Positions 9,435 through 22,384 of a stretch of 64,000 bases of DNA are shown piece by piece. The stretch is from the NCBI RefSeq assembly GCF_003112535.1, contig NZ_BEWA01000004.1:124001-188000 (forward strand), read 5' to 3'. Under the pieces are notes generated by a model. That model ran no database searches and was not told the DNA's origin. It saw nothing but the letters and a program-made list of their open reading frames with translations. Positions within the stretch are counted from its first letter, which is position 1. The number at the start of each line of letters is the position of its first letter. This stretch comes from Streptomyces rishiriensis (lineage in GTDB: Bacteria > Actinomycetota > Actinomycetes > Streptomycetales > Streptomycetaceae). Made by a program: the position numbers and the translations under genes.

Positions 9435-10001
9435 TCAGAGGGGAGGACCGGAGTGGAGGATCCGCTGGAAGAACCGGTGGTCTCGCCATGCACCGTTGAT
9501 GTGCAGGTACTCCGGTGCGGTTCCGTATTGGTGGAAGCCGGCCTTCTTCAGGACCCGCTGCGATGCCAGGTTGTGCAGCTGCGTGCCCGCCTCCAAGCGG
9601 TGCAGGGCGAAGTCCCAGCGAGCGCAGAGGCAGGCGGCTTCGACAGCCGCTGTAGCAAGACCGCGGCCTGCCCACTCGCTGTCGGTCCAGTAGCCGACGC
9701 TTGCACTGCACAGGGGCCCCAGAGTGATCTTGGAGAGAGAGACCCCGCCGACGATCCTGCCGGTCTTCACCTCGACGAGCACCCAGGGCATGAACGTGCC
9801 TGCCCGGCGCTGTGCGAGCTGCTCCTTGATGCAGGACCGCTGCCCGACTTCGGTGTAGTACTCCTCCGGCCGGTCCGGCTCCCACGGCTGCAGGTAGCTG
9901 CGGTTTCGCAGCAGCGCCTGAGACAGGGAGCCGGCGTCCTCGACAGTGGTCGGTCTCATTTCCACGCCGAGTTCCAGCAGCGTGGGAGTCGGTGCCGTCA
10001 T
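9435..10001 (-). CDS. GNAT acetyltransferase (RimJ/RimL-like) in the RiPP block
   Basis: A 188-residue GNAT enzyme. After an N-terminal MTAPTPTLLELGVEMRPTT it shows the RimJ/RimL-type pattern: IVGGVSLSKI, then GYWTDSEWAGRGLATAAVEA (acetyl-CoA pyrophosphate loop), then RLEAGTQLHNLASQRVLKKAGFHQYG. Such enzymes acetylate protein or peptide alpha-amino groups or small amines. ATG 10001 overlaps the stop of the hydroxylase gene (ATGA), so it belongs to the same transcript as the P450 and precursor. N-acetylation of the mature peptide is a reasonable but unproven role; self-resistance is the alternative. Confidence 0.8.
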   Translation of the reverse strand: MTAPTPTLLELGVEMRPTTVEDAGSLSQALLRNRSYLQPWEPDRPEEYYTEVGQRSCIKEQLAQRRAGTFMPWVLVEVKTGRIVGGVSLSKITLGPLCSASVGYWTDSEWAGRGLATAAVEAACLCARWDFALHRLEAGTQLHNLASQRVLKKAGFHQYGTAPEYLHINGAWRDHRFFQRILHSGPPL

Positions 10002-11014
10002 GGGGTGGAGCAGGCGTGCGCCACCGGCCTCGCCGGCCGGAGGTATTCGTCGAGAGACCGCCCGCAGCGCACGCGGAACCGTGCGACGGGTTGTGCCCGT
10101 TCGAGGTCGAGGACGATGGTCCGCTCCTCGGTCCAGCCCTGGAGCCGGAACTCGGCGTTCCCGATGTGCACGAGTCCGAAGCGGGGTTCACCCGCGATGC
10201 AGAGCGTGAGCCGTCCGTCCCGTACCTCGACGGAGCCCGGCAGGCTGTCGGCGGGGTCGGCTCCGGAGTCGTCCGACCAGTCGGGGAAGTTCGCGGGGAT
10301 GTCGACCTGACAGCGCAGTGCCAGCTGTTCGAAGGGCTGCAGGGGGATGGGCTCCCTGGCCATGAGGACATCGCTCCAGGGCAGCGCGTCGAGGAAACCG
10401 GCCGGGAAGAGCGCCATGAGCTCCGGAGTCGGGACGGTGTCCACCACGAGGTGGATCCGTCGTTCTGCGCCCCGGTTCCTGGCTATGTGGAGCCGGTCGA
10501 AGTCCGCGTACCAGAGGCGGCCCGCCTCCCAGTGGTACGTCTGGCCGTCCACGGTGAGCTCGGCTCCGGACTGGGTCACGATGGGGATATGCAGGCGCAG
10601 GAACCCCCAGGGGAAGTTGGTGTGCCCGTCGCTGTGCTCGTGGGTCTCCGCGCCGGGCCCGAGCGCCATGAGACGCGCGCTGTGCAGCGGGGCGGGAACG
10701 GCGGCCAGGACCTCGGCGTGGTACGGGCACCGGTCGAGCACAGGGGTGTCGAGGTGGTCCTCGAGCCCTGCGCCGCCGGGGTCGGTGCGCCTGACGTTCC
10801 CTGTGGGGCCTCGAAGAGGAATGATCTTCCAGTCGAAGGTGTCCTCCTCGCCCAGTCCGTTCTGGTGGACCGGGCGGTTCGGGCGCCACGTGAGGTCGGC
10901 GAGGCCCTTCACCTCGGCTGCGAGCCGTGCGGCGTCGAAACTGAGGCCGAGGGGGGCGGCGGGGGGGAGGTGATGCCATGTGGCGTCGGACGGACGTTCC
11001 AACGGAGAGGACAC
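9998..11014 (-). CDS. AspH-type Fe(II)/2-oxoglutarate beta-hydroxylase with extra C-terminal domain
   Basis: A 338-residue protein. Residues 105-195 carry the aspartyl/asparaginyl beta-hydroxylase pattern: HEHSDGH at 125-131 (His and Asp iron ligands), the LRLHIPIVT strand, DFDRLHIARNRG with a second His near 176, and RRIHLVVD for 2-oxoglutarate. Residues 200-338 form a further domain I do not recognise. GTG 11014 lies nine bases after the MFS stop. Family members hydroxylate Asp, Asn or other residues of peptides or free amino acids; here the substrate could be the precursor peptide next door, which is inference. The precursor core itself lacks Asp and Asn. Confidence 0.78.
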   Translation of the reverse strand: MSSPLERPSDATWHHLPPAAPLGLSFDAARLAAEVKGLADLTWRPNRPVHQNGLGEEDTFDWKIIPLRGPTGNVRRTDPGGAGLEDHLDTPVLDRCPYHAEVLAAVPAPLHSARLMALGPGAETHEHSDGHTNFPWGFLRLHIPIVTQSGAELTVDGQTYHWEAGRLWYADFDRLHIARNRGAERRIHLVVDTVPTPELMALFPAGFLDALPWSDVLMAREPIPLQPFEQLALRCQVDIPANFPDWSDDSGADPADSLPGSVEVRDGRLTLCIAGEPRFGLVHIGNAEFRLQGWTEERTIVLDLERAQPVARFRVRCGRSLDEYLRPARPVAHACSTP

Positions 11015-11023
11015 GGGGAAGCC

Positions 11024-12307
11024 CTACCCTTCGGTAGATCGAGCTGACTGGTGGGAGGCCGGAGCGTCGGCGACCACGGCTGCTCCTGAACCTGCCTTGG
11101 ACGGAGTGATGCGCCAGGGTCGGTGCCGGCCGATGAGTGCGGCCACCGCCAACGCGGCGATCCCGGCACTGGTGAACACCCAGGGCATGGGCATCCAGTC
11201 GGCCATGAGCCCTCCGACTGCCAGGCCGACTCCCTGGGTGGCGATCGAGCCGGCTCCCGTGAGCGTCATCGCCCGGCCTCTCAGCCCTGCGGGCACACGT
11301 TCCACGTACAGCTGGTCGAGCGGAAGCGCGAAGGCTGTTCCGGCACCGCTGAGGAGCAGCAGCGCCAGTGCCAGGGGCAGCGAGGGGGAGACGGCGAAAA
11401 GGAGCAGGGGGGCGCCTGCGAGGAGGAGGAGCGCGGGTACCCACCGGCCTCGCTCCTGAGGTCCCAAAAATCTGGCGACGGCCGCTTCGCCGATGACGGT
11501 GCCGACCGCGGGGAAGGCCAGGAGGAACCCGACGCTCTCGGGTCCGCCACCGAGCTCGGCGGCATACGGCGCGGCGAGCCCCTCCGGCAGGACGATGAGG
11601 GCGGTCGGTATCCACTGGAGAAGCAGGAGCCGTCGCAGGACCGGATCGTTGAGAACGGACCGGTTGCCGCGGAATGTCTCGCGGACGACGCCCGATTCGC
11701 GGCGGGTGCCGCCGGCGGTCGCTGGCCTCGGCCGGACGAACATCAGCACCATCGTGAGGGAGAAGACGAACGTCGCCGCGTCGACGAACAGCGTCGCCCT
11801 GGGCGTCAGGACGATCAGGAGGGCTCCACCCAGACCAAAGCCGATTATCTGTCCGATCTGGATGGTTCCCGAGAACATGGACCTGGCGAGCGGATACCCG
11901 TTCATGCCGATGATATCGGGGAGCATCACCTGCCTGGCAGCCCGGAACAAGGGGGACAGCGCCCCCGAGGCGGTCACCAGGACAAGGAGAACAGCGATGG
12001 GCATTCGGGGCACGGTCATGGCCAGCACACAGGCCATTCGGCTCGCGTCGCCGATCAGCATGAGCCGCCGAGCCGGAACCAGGTCCACGACGGCAGAAGC
12101 CAGGGCCGCCGTGAGGATCTGGGGCATGAAACCCAGCGCGAACGTAATGGCGGCCATCAAAGCGGAATTGGTGCGGTCGAAGACAAGGACAGACAGAGCT
12201 ACCTTCGTCAGCACGTCGCCGAGAATCGACACAGTATGCGCTGCAAAAAGTCCGCTGAATTCGCGATTGCGCAGAAGTTGGCCGTACGTGACGGTTCCGT
12301 CCATCAT
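11024..12307 (-). CDS. MFS exporter of the RiPP block
   Basis: A 427-residue major facilitator protein with about twelve hydrophobic segments, of the macrolide-efflux/enterobactin-exporter type (N-terminus MMDGTVTYGQLLRNREFSGLFAAHTVS). The ATG at 12307 overlaps the P450 stop (ATGATGG), with AGGGCGGA before it; a longer frame to 12331 is possible but lies inside the P450. The coupling to P450 and hydroxylase genes suggests export of the cluster product or self-protection. Confidence 0.85.
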   Translation of the reverse strand: MMDGTVTYGQLLRNREFSGLFAAHTVSILGDVLTKVALSVLVFDRTNSALMAAITFALGFMPQILTAALASAVVDLVPARRLMLIGDASRMACVLAMTVPRMPIAVLLVLVTASGALSPLFRAARQVMLPDIIGMNGYPLARSMFSGTIQIGQIIGFGLGGALLIVLTPRATLFVDAATFVFSLTMVLMFVRPRPATAGGTRRESGVVRETFRGNRSVLNDPVLRRLLLLQWIPTALIVLPEGLAAPYAAELGGGPESVGFLLAFPAVGTVIGEAAVARFLGPQERGRWVPALLLLAGAPLLLFAVSPSLPLALALLLLSGAGTAFALPLDQLYVERVPAGLRGRAMTLTGAGSIATQGVGLAVGGLMADWMPMPWVFTSAGIAALAVAALIGRHRPWRITPSKAGSGAAVVADAPASHQSARSTEG

Positions 12308-13667
12308 TCCGCCCTGCCGGTGATGGGACATCCCGCCATGGTTCCGCCGGTCGTGGGGAGATCAGCCGTGTTACCGCTGTCCGATCTGATCGCGAGCCGC
12401 ACCCGCAATCCGGCGGGTGAAAGACCGCGTGAAGGATCGGGGACGACCTTGGCAGCCGAGGAAGGCGCGAGATGGAAAGCGCGCGTAAGAAGAGCGGTCG
12501 CGAGCGTCATCTCGATCAGGCTCCACGACATTCCCATACAGATCAGAGGGCCCGCGCCGAACGGCATGTACGCGAACTGTGGGGCGGCGCTGCCGGAGCC
12601 GTCGGGCAACCAGCGGTCCGGGTCGAATGCCAGCGGGTCGGGGAACCATCGCGCGTCCCGCTGCATCACGTACGCGGGGACCATCACCTTGGTACCGGAC
12701 TCCAGCGTGTAGCCGCCCAGCACCGTCTCGTGCATGACGTGGCGGGCGAACATCCAGTTCGGCGGCCAGAGGCGGAGGGCCTCTCGGACCACCCTGGCGG
12801 TAAGGCTCAGCCGCTCGTAATGAGCATGCGTGATGGGCCCGGATGCCGGAAGCACCGCTGCCGCCTCGGCCGCGACCGTCTTCTGGATCTCCGGATGCCG
12901 CGTCAGCTCGTGGACGATCCATCCGAACCCGGCTGCCGAGGTGTTCTCCGACGCGAGCAGGGTGGCCGCGAGAGTCTCGCGGATGACCGCATCGGGCAGT
13001 GAGCCGTGCCGGGCAGTGGGCTGCATCAGCACATCCACGAGGTCACCGGTGGCGCCCTGACCCACGGTCCGTCGAAGGCCCATCGCCTCGCTGATGGCCT
13101 GCTCGAGCGCGCGGTTGGCTCGTACGACCCGGCGGTGACGCGGGAGCGGGAACCCGAGCGGCAGGGAAACGGAACTGCTCACGACCGGGGTCAGCGCATC
13201 GAAGAGGTCTCGCCCCAGGCCAGATGCGCGTTCTCACCAAGGCAGAGCACGGCTCCGACCCTGGCCGTGAGCGCGCGCATACGATCGACCACATCGATCT
13301 CGCCACTTCCCCAAGAGGAGATTCCGGCGTCCAGCTCTGCGGCGATCCCGGGGACCTTTGCCTGCATGGACGAGGGGCGCATGTACCTCATGCGGGCGGC
13401 TCGCGATGAGGCCCACTGCTGCTTGGTCTGCGCATCGTCCTTTTGTTTGCGGTGGAGGAAGTCGACCTCGGCACCGAAATCAGTGTTCGTGCGCGTGAGC
13501 ACCTCCCCGGCCAGTGCCGGGTCGGCCACGACGACTATGTGGCGGTCAAACGACCAGATCGCGCCAAACTTGTCCGACATCTGCACCATGAACCCGAGGC
13601 GGTCCTGGTCGTAAACGGGACCGTTGCCGGCAAGGCGCCCGCCAAGCGGACCTGGCGGTCGGTTCAT
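12304..13667 (-). pseudogene. Cytochrome P450, interrupted by an apparent 1-nt frameshift
   Basis: Two adjacent frames together make one P450 of about 454 residues. The first frame (13667 to about 13217) reads MNRPPGPLGGR through LCLGENAHLAW; the second carries LASENTSAAG (I helix), EALR (ExxR) and FGAGPLICMG (heme cysteine). The break is at the GGGG run (CCCC on plus, 13213-13216): a fifth G would give TGG GGG CGA GAC CTC TTC, the family's WGRDLFDAL. Without it the first frame stops at 13191. ATG 13667 follows GGAGGAG. It is either a true mutation or an assembly error. P450s beside very short precursors cross-link aromatic residues in cittilin-, biarylitide- and tryptorubin-type RiPPs. Confidence 0.8.
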
Positions 13668-13700
13668 CGGCTCCTCCATGATGTGCATGGCAAGGCCCTG

Positions 13701-13733
13701 GGGCCGGGACGAGATAGCGCCTCGCCCCGGCCC
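13701..13733 (-). terminator. Strong hairpin between precursor peptide and P450 genes
   Basis: In the transcript the arms GGGCCGGGGCGAG and CTCGTCCCGGCCC pair over 13 positions with one G-U, closing a 7-base loop. It lies in the 96-base gap between the precursor stop and the P450 start. It has no U tract, as is common for Streptomyces terminators. The position suggests partial termination or RNA protection, which would leave more precursor message than enzyme message. Confidence 0.6.
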
Positions 13734-13763
13734 GAGGGATTACACGGATCGACCTCGGTGAGA

Positions 13764-13844
13764 TCAGTACTTGTAGAAGCCGGCCACGGCCGTCATCTTC
13801 GTGCGGCGGGCGATCGCATACGAGACGGTCTTGAGCATGGCCAT
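13764..13844 (-). CDS. Putative RiPP precursor peptide, 26 aa, C-terminal core FYKY
   Basis: This gene is below the usual ORF cut-off. ATG 13844 is preceded at good spacing by AAAGAGG. The peptide is MAMLKTVSYAIARRTK followed by MTAVAGFYKY and a TGA. The basic/amphipathic leader and aromatic C-terminus resemble precursors of P450-modified RiPPs (cittilins, tryptorubin-type atropopeptides), where the last few aromatic residues are cross-linked and the leader is removed. An in-frame ATG at 13862 would add MKEVLT; the ribosome site favours the shorter form. It is followed by a hairpin, P450, exporter, hydroxylase and acetyltransferase on the same strand. Core length and cross-links are inference. 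No dedicated protease gene is visible. Confidence 0.75.
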   Translation of the reverse strand: MAMLKTVSYAIARRTKMTAVAGFYKY

Positions 13845-13903
13845 CGTTAGTACCTCTTTCATGAAGGTGGGTTCCGCACAGCGGACATGTCGGCATTTGC
13901 CGC

Positions 13904-13930
13904 GTTACCGGAGAGAGTTCCTCCGGTAAC
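13904..13930. promoter_or_regulatory. 10-bp perfect inverted repeat in the divergent promoter region
   Basis: GTTACCGGAG at 13904-13913 is the exact reverse complement of CTCCGGTAAC at 13921-13930, with a 7-base spacer. It lies between the precursor start and the regulator start, 60 bases upstream of the precursor ATG. In a divergent gap this is more likely an operator, probably for the adjacent LuxR-type regulator, than a terminator. Confidence 0.55.
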
Positions 13931-13994
13931 TCCTTGTGCACTCTCAGACTCACCCCTGCGAGCCCTCCCGTCCAGAGTGATCACGCTGCACTAA

Positions 13995-14006
13995 GCTGCA
14001 TGCAGC
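13995..14006. promoter_or_regulatory. 12-bp palindrome GCTGCATGCAGC before the regulator gene
   Basis: The perfect palindrome GCTGCATGCAGC ends 19 bases before the regulator GTG. It could be an autoregulatory operator at the regulator's promoter. It differs in sequence from the inverted repeat at 13904. Confidence 0.45.
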
Positions 14007-14025
14007 ATCTTCCCGGGGGGGGACA

Positions 14026-15099
14026 GTGGAAAATCGCACACTTGAGGACTTTGCCCGGTTAGACAAAGCGGAAATCGAAATCTTTCGCTGGGCAGCACAA
14101 AATGGACATCTCGATATCGGTGAAGCTGCCCACGACCTCGCCCTGGATGTCGAGGAAGTTCAGCAGGCCGCGGCCTCACTAGGGGCCCGGCACCTGCTCC
14201 GGCACCTGCCCGGAGACGCCGCAAACGAGCGGCTGGTGCCTGTCGCACCGGAGAGTGCGGCAGCGATCATGTTCACCACGGCCGAGGCCGAGCTGCGCGG
14301 TCGGCTGGCCCTCATCAACGAACTGAAGGGTGACTTCGACGTCCTGGGTTCGCTCTACGCCGAGACCCAGCGCAGTCGGCGCAGGCATACGCCGATCCAA
14401 GAGGTGCACGGACTCGAATCCGCCACAGAGCTGCTCGAGAACGCGATGTCAGCCTGCCAGGTGGAAGTGCTGACCTGCGAACGCGGCAGGGACCTGCCGC
14501 CAGGGCGCATGGAGCAGGCCAACGAGCGCGATCTGGCCCTCGCCCGGCGTGGCATCCAGATGCGCACCCTCTACCAGCACGCCGCCCGCCACGAGGCAGC
14601 GACCCAGGGCTACGTCGGCCATCTCGCCTCGTCGGGCGGCGAGGTGCGCACTTTGCCCGAGCTGTTCGGCAGACTGGTCGTTGTCGACCGGAAGATCGCG
14701 TTCATCCCCCGTGCCGACGAGCACGAGGGCGTGGTCGTCGTCCAGGACCCCTCCACCGTCAGCTACCTGTGCGCAGTCTTCGAACACTCGTGGGTGCAGG
14801 CCACACCCCTCAACCCCGGGCACTTCGGAACGCCCGTCGTCAAGACGGAGGCCGCGCAGGCGATCGTGCGACTGCTCACGGAGGGCATGAAGGACGAGAT
14901 GATCGCCAGACGACTCGGCATGTCCTTGCGAACCTGCCGCAAGCACATCGCGGATGTCATGGAGAGCTTCCGGGCCGAGAGCCGATTCCAGCTCGGGTAC
15001 CTGATCCGGGCACGGCTGGGCGACCCGAAACGCGCCCAGAGCGGAACGATCGACGTCGCTGTTGCTGCGGCCCTGACCTCGGACACCCCAGAACAGTGA
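14026..15099 (+). CDS. LuxR-type regulator with TrmB-like N-terminus; contains a TTA codon
   Basis: A 357-residue regulator. The first 60 residues form a winged-helix-like segment (AEIEIFRWAAQNGHLDIGEAAHDLALD). The middle is a ligand or PLD-like domain seen in this actinobacterial group (RRGIQMRTLYQH, ELFGRLVVVDRKIAFIP). Residues about 277-320 form a LuxR HTH (IVRLLTEGMKDEMIARRLGMSLRTCRKHI). Codon 12 (14059-14061) is TTA, which in Streptomyces needs the bldA tRNA. The first 200 bases are visibly AT-richer than the surroundings. GTG 14026 follows GGGGGGGGACA. It is divergent from the precursor operon, so it is the likely pathway activator. Confidence 0.85.
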   Translation: MENRTLEDFARLDKAEIEIFRWAAQNGHLDIGEAAHDLALDVEEVQQAAASLGARHLLRHLPGDAANERLVPVAPESAAAIMFTTAEAELRGRLALINELKGDFDVLGSLYAETQRSRRRHTPIQEVHGLESATELLENAMSACQVEVLTCERGRDLPPGRMEQANERDLALARRGIQMRTLYQHAARHEAATQGYVGHLASSGGEVRTLPELFGRLVVVDRKIAFIPRADEHEGVVVVQDPSTVSYLCAVFEHSWVQATPLNPGHFGTPVVKTEAAQAIVRLLTEGMKDEMIARRLGMSLRTCRKHIADVMESFRAESRFQLGYLIRARLGDPKRAQSGTIDVAVAAALTSDTPEQ

Positions 15100-15143
15100 T
15101 CACGGACCGCAACTGAACTGGCCGTCTGCGTTCTTCGTCCAGC

Positions 15144-15174
15144 CGTGCTTCCCCCCGAGGAAGGGGGAAGCACG
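15144..15174 (+). terminator. Rho-independent-type hairpin after the LuxR regulator
   Basis: CGTGCTTCCCCC and GGGGGAAGCACG are perfect 12-base arms with a 7-base loop, 45 bases after the regulator stop. The next 90 bases, up to the convergent EamA gene, show an open frame (SADLIAKVLDQGVRPEVADLRP) that may be a gene remnant but cannot be assigned. Confidence 0.75.
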
Positions 15175-15265
15175 ACTCCGCGCTGCCCGTCCGCCGACCT
15201 GATCGCCAAGGTCCTGGATCAGGGCGTCCGCCCCGAGGTTGCCGACCTGCGCCCCGTGGGCCCGT

Positions 15266-16225
15266 TCACGCCTCGGGGACCGCCGTCTTCGCGCGCCCCA
15301 CCTGCGTGCGGACGGCGCCCATGCTCGCGGCGACGACCAGGGCGATCGCTGCGGCCTGGACGGCGCTCAGGGCCTGGTCGAGGACCAGGAAGCCGGCCGT
15401 GGCGGCGAGGGCCGGTTCCAGGCTCATCATGACCGCGAAGGTGGAGGCCGGCAGGCGGCGCAGGGCGAGGAGTTCCAGGGTGTAGGGCAGGACCGAGGAG
15501 AGCACGGCCACGCCCGCCCCGAGGCCGAGCGTCACGGGATCGGCCAGCTTCGTGCCCGACTCCGCGAGCCCCAGGGGCAGGAAGAGCAACGCGCCGACCG
15601 CCATCGCCAGGGCCAGTCCGTCCGCCTGCGGGAAGCGGCGACCGGTGCGGGCGCTGAAGACGATGTACGCGGCCCACATCACGCCGGCGCCCAGCGCGAA
15701 CGCGACGCCCACCGGGTCGAGGGCGCCCAGGCCCCCGCCACCGCCCGCGCCGCCGAGGAGGAAGACGCCCGCCAGCGCCAGCGCGGCCCAGACCAGGTTC
15801 AGCGCGCGGCGCGAGACGACGACCGACAGGGCGAGCGGGCCGAGCACCTCCAGCGTGACCGCCACGCCCAGCGGGATGCGGTCGAGCGCCTGGTAGAACA
15901 GGCCGTTCATCGCGGACATGGCGACGCCGAAGGCGACGACCGTGCCCCAGTCGGCGCGCGAGTGACCGCGCAGACGCGGCCGGCAGACGACCAGCAGCAC
16001 CACCGCGGCCACCAGCAGCCGCAGCGCCACGACGCCCAGGGCGCCCGCCCTCGGCATCAGCGTCACCGCCAGGGCGCCGCCGAACTGCACCGAGACCCCG
16101 CCGGCGAGCACCAGCCCGACGGGACCGAGGGGGCCGAACCGGCCGGAACCGCCCGCTCCCGCGTCGGACCGCGGCTGCGAGGAGACGACGGGGGCGGCGA
16201 CTGCGCTTGCGTCGGGGGTGGTCAC
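15266..16225 (-). CDS. EamA/RhtA-family transporter
   Basis: A protein of about 319 residues with ten hydrophobic segments in two EamA repeats (MPRAGALGVVALRLLVAAVVLLVV; later GLGAGVAVLSSVLPYTLELLALRRLP, ASTFAVMMSLEPALAATAGFLVL). The RhtA type exports threonine/homoserine or other small metabolites. The GTG at 16225 follows GGAC; an in-frame GTG at 16261 would add 12 residues. Two inverted repeats upstream suggest a regulated promoter. No regulator gene is adjacent. Confidence 0.85.
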   Translation of the reverse strand: MTTPDASAVAAPVVSSQPRSDAGAGGSGRFGPLGPVGLVLAGGVSVQFGGALAVTLMPRAGALGVVALRLLVAAVVLLVVCRPRLRGHSRADWGTVVAFGVAMSAMNGLFYQALDRIPLGVAVTLEVLGPLALSVVVSRRALNLVWAALALAGVFLLGGAGGGGGLGALDPVGVAFALGAGVMWAAYIVFSARTGRRFPQADGLALAMAVGALLFLPLGLAESGTKLADPVTLGLGAGVAVLSSVLPYTLELLALRRLPASTFAVMMSLEPALAATAGFLVLDQALSAVQAAAIALVVAASMGAVRTQVGRAKTAVPEA

Positions 16226-16263
16226 GGGCGGTCCAGGTGGTCGACTCGGTTCGTTCAGCACGA

Positions 16264-16292
16264 TGCACTGTGCAGTCCACGGTAATGGACTT
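16264..16292. promoter_or_regulatory. Two small inverted repeats upstream of the EamA gene
   Basis: TGCAC-T-GTGCA at 16264-16274 and AGTCCA-N6-TGGACT at 16275-16292 lie back to back in an AT-richer stretch upstream of the transporter. They probably overlap its promoter. The binding protein is unknown. Confidence 0.4.
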
Positions 16293-16393
16293 CGTCAGGG
16301 GTGTGAACTGATTTTGCCACTGTCTCAGGCTGCGAGACGTCCGCTCCCTGCGGAGCCCCGCGCCGCCGGGCGACGGCTCCGCGTTCCGCCCGT

Positions 16394-20596
<4,203 letters not shown>

Positions 20597-20632
20597 CCCC
20601 AGGCGCGGACGCAGGGGCAGCACAGGCAGTAG

Positions 20633-20662
20633 AAGGGCGCCCGGTGGACACCGGGCGCCCTT
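20633..20662 (+). terminator. serC terminator (bidirectional)
   Basis: AAGGGCGCCCGGTG and CACCGGGCGCCCTT form a 14-base perfect stem with a minimal loop, 36 bases after serC and 40 bases beyond the convergent cellulase gene end. It would serve both genes. Confidence 0.8.
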
Positions 20663-20702
20663 CCTCATACGGCTGTGCCCCGCACCCGGCCGGCCGGCCG
20701 GC

Positions 20703-22328
<1,626 letters not shown>

Positions 22329-22346
22329 TCAAGGAGTACGACAGCG

Positions 22347-22368
22347 GCGGCCCCGGAGCGGGGGCCGC
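22347..22368 (-). terminator. Hairpin after the membrane-anchored secreted protein gene
   Basis: GCGGCCCC and GGGGCCGC form a perfect 8-base stem with a 6-base loop, 17 bases past the stop at 22385 on the minus strand. Confidence 0.5.
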
Positions 22369-22384
22369 GCACGGGCGGCGGAGC

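Noticed and set aside
13863..13925. Second small peptide on the plus strand (MKVGSAQRTC...)
   Set aside because: No ribosome site, no aromatic or repeated core, and it runs through the inverted repeat in the promoter gap.
15175..15265. Transposase fragment (SADLIAKVLDQGVRPEVADLRP)
   Set aside because: Looks protein-like but too short to assign to any family with confidence.
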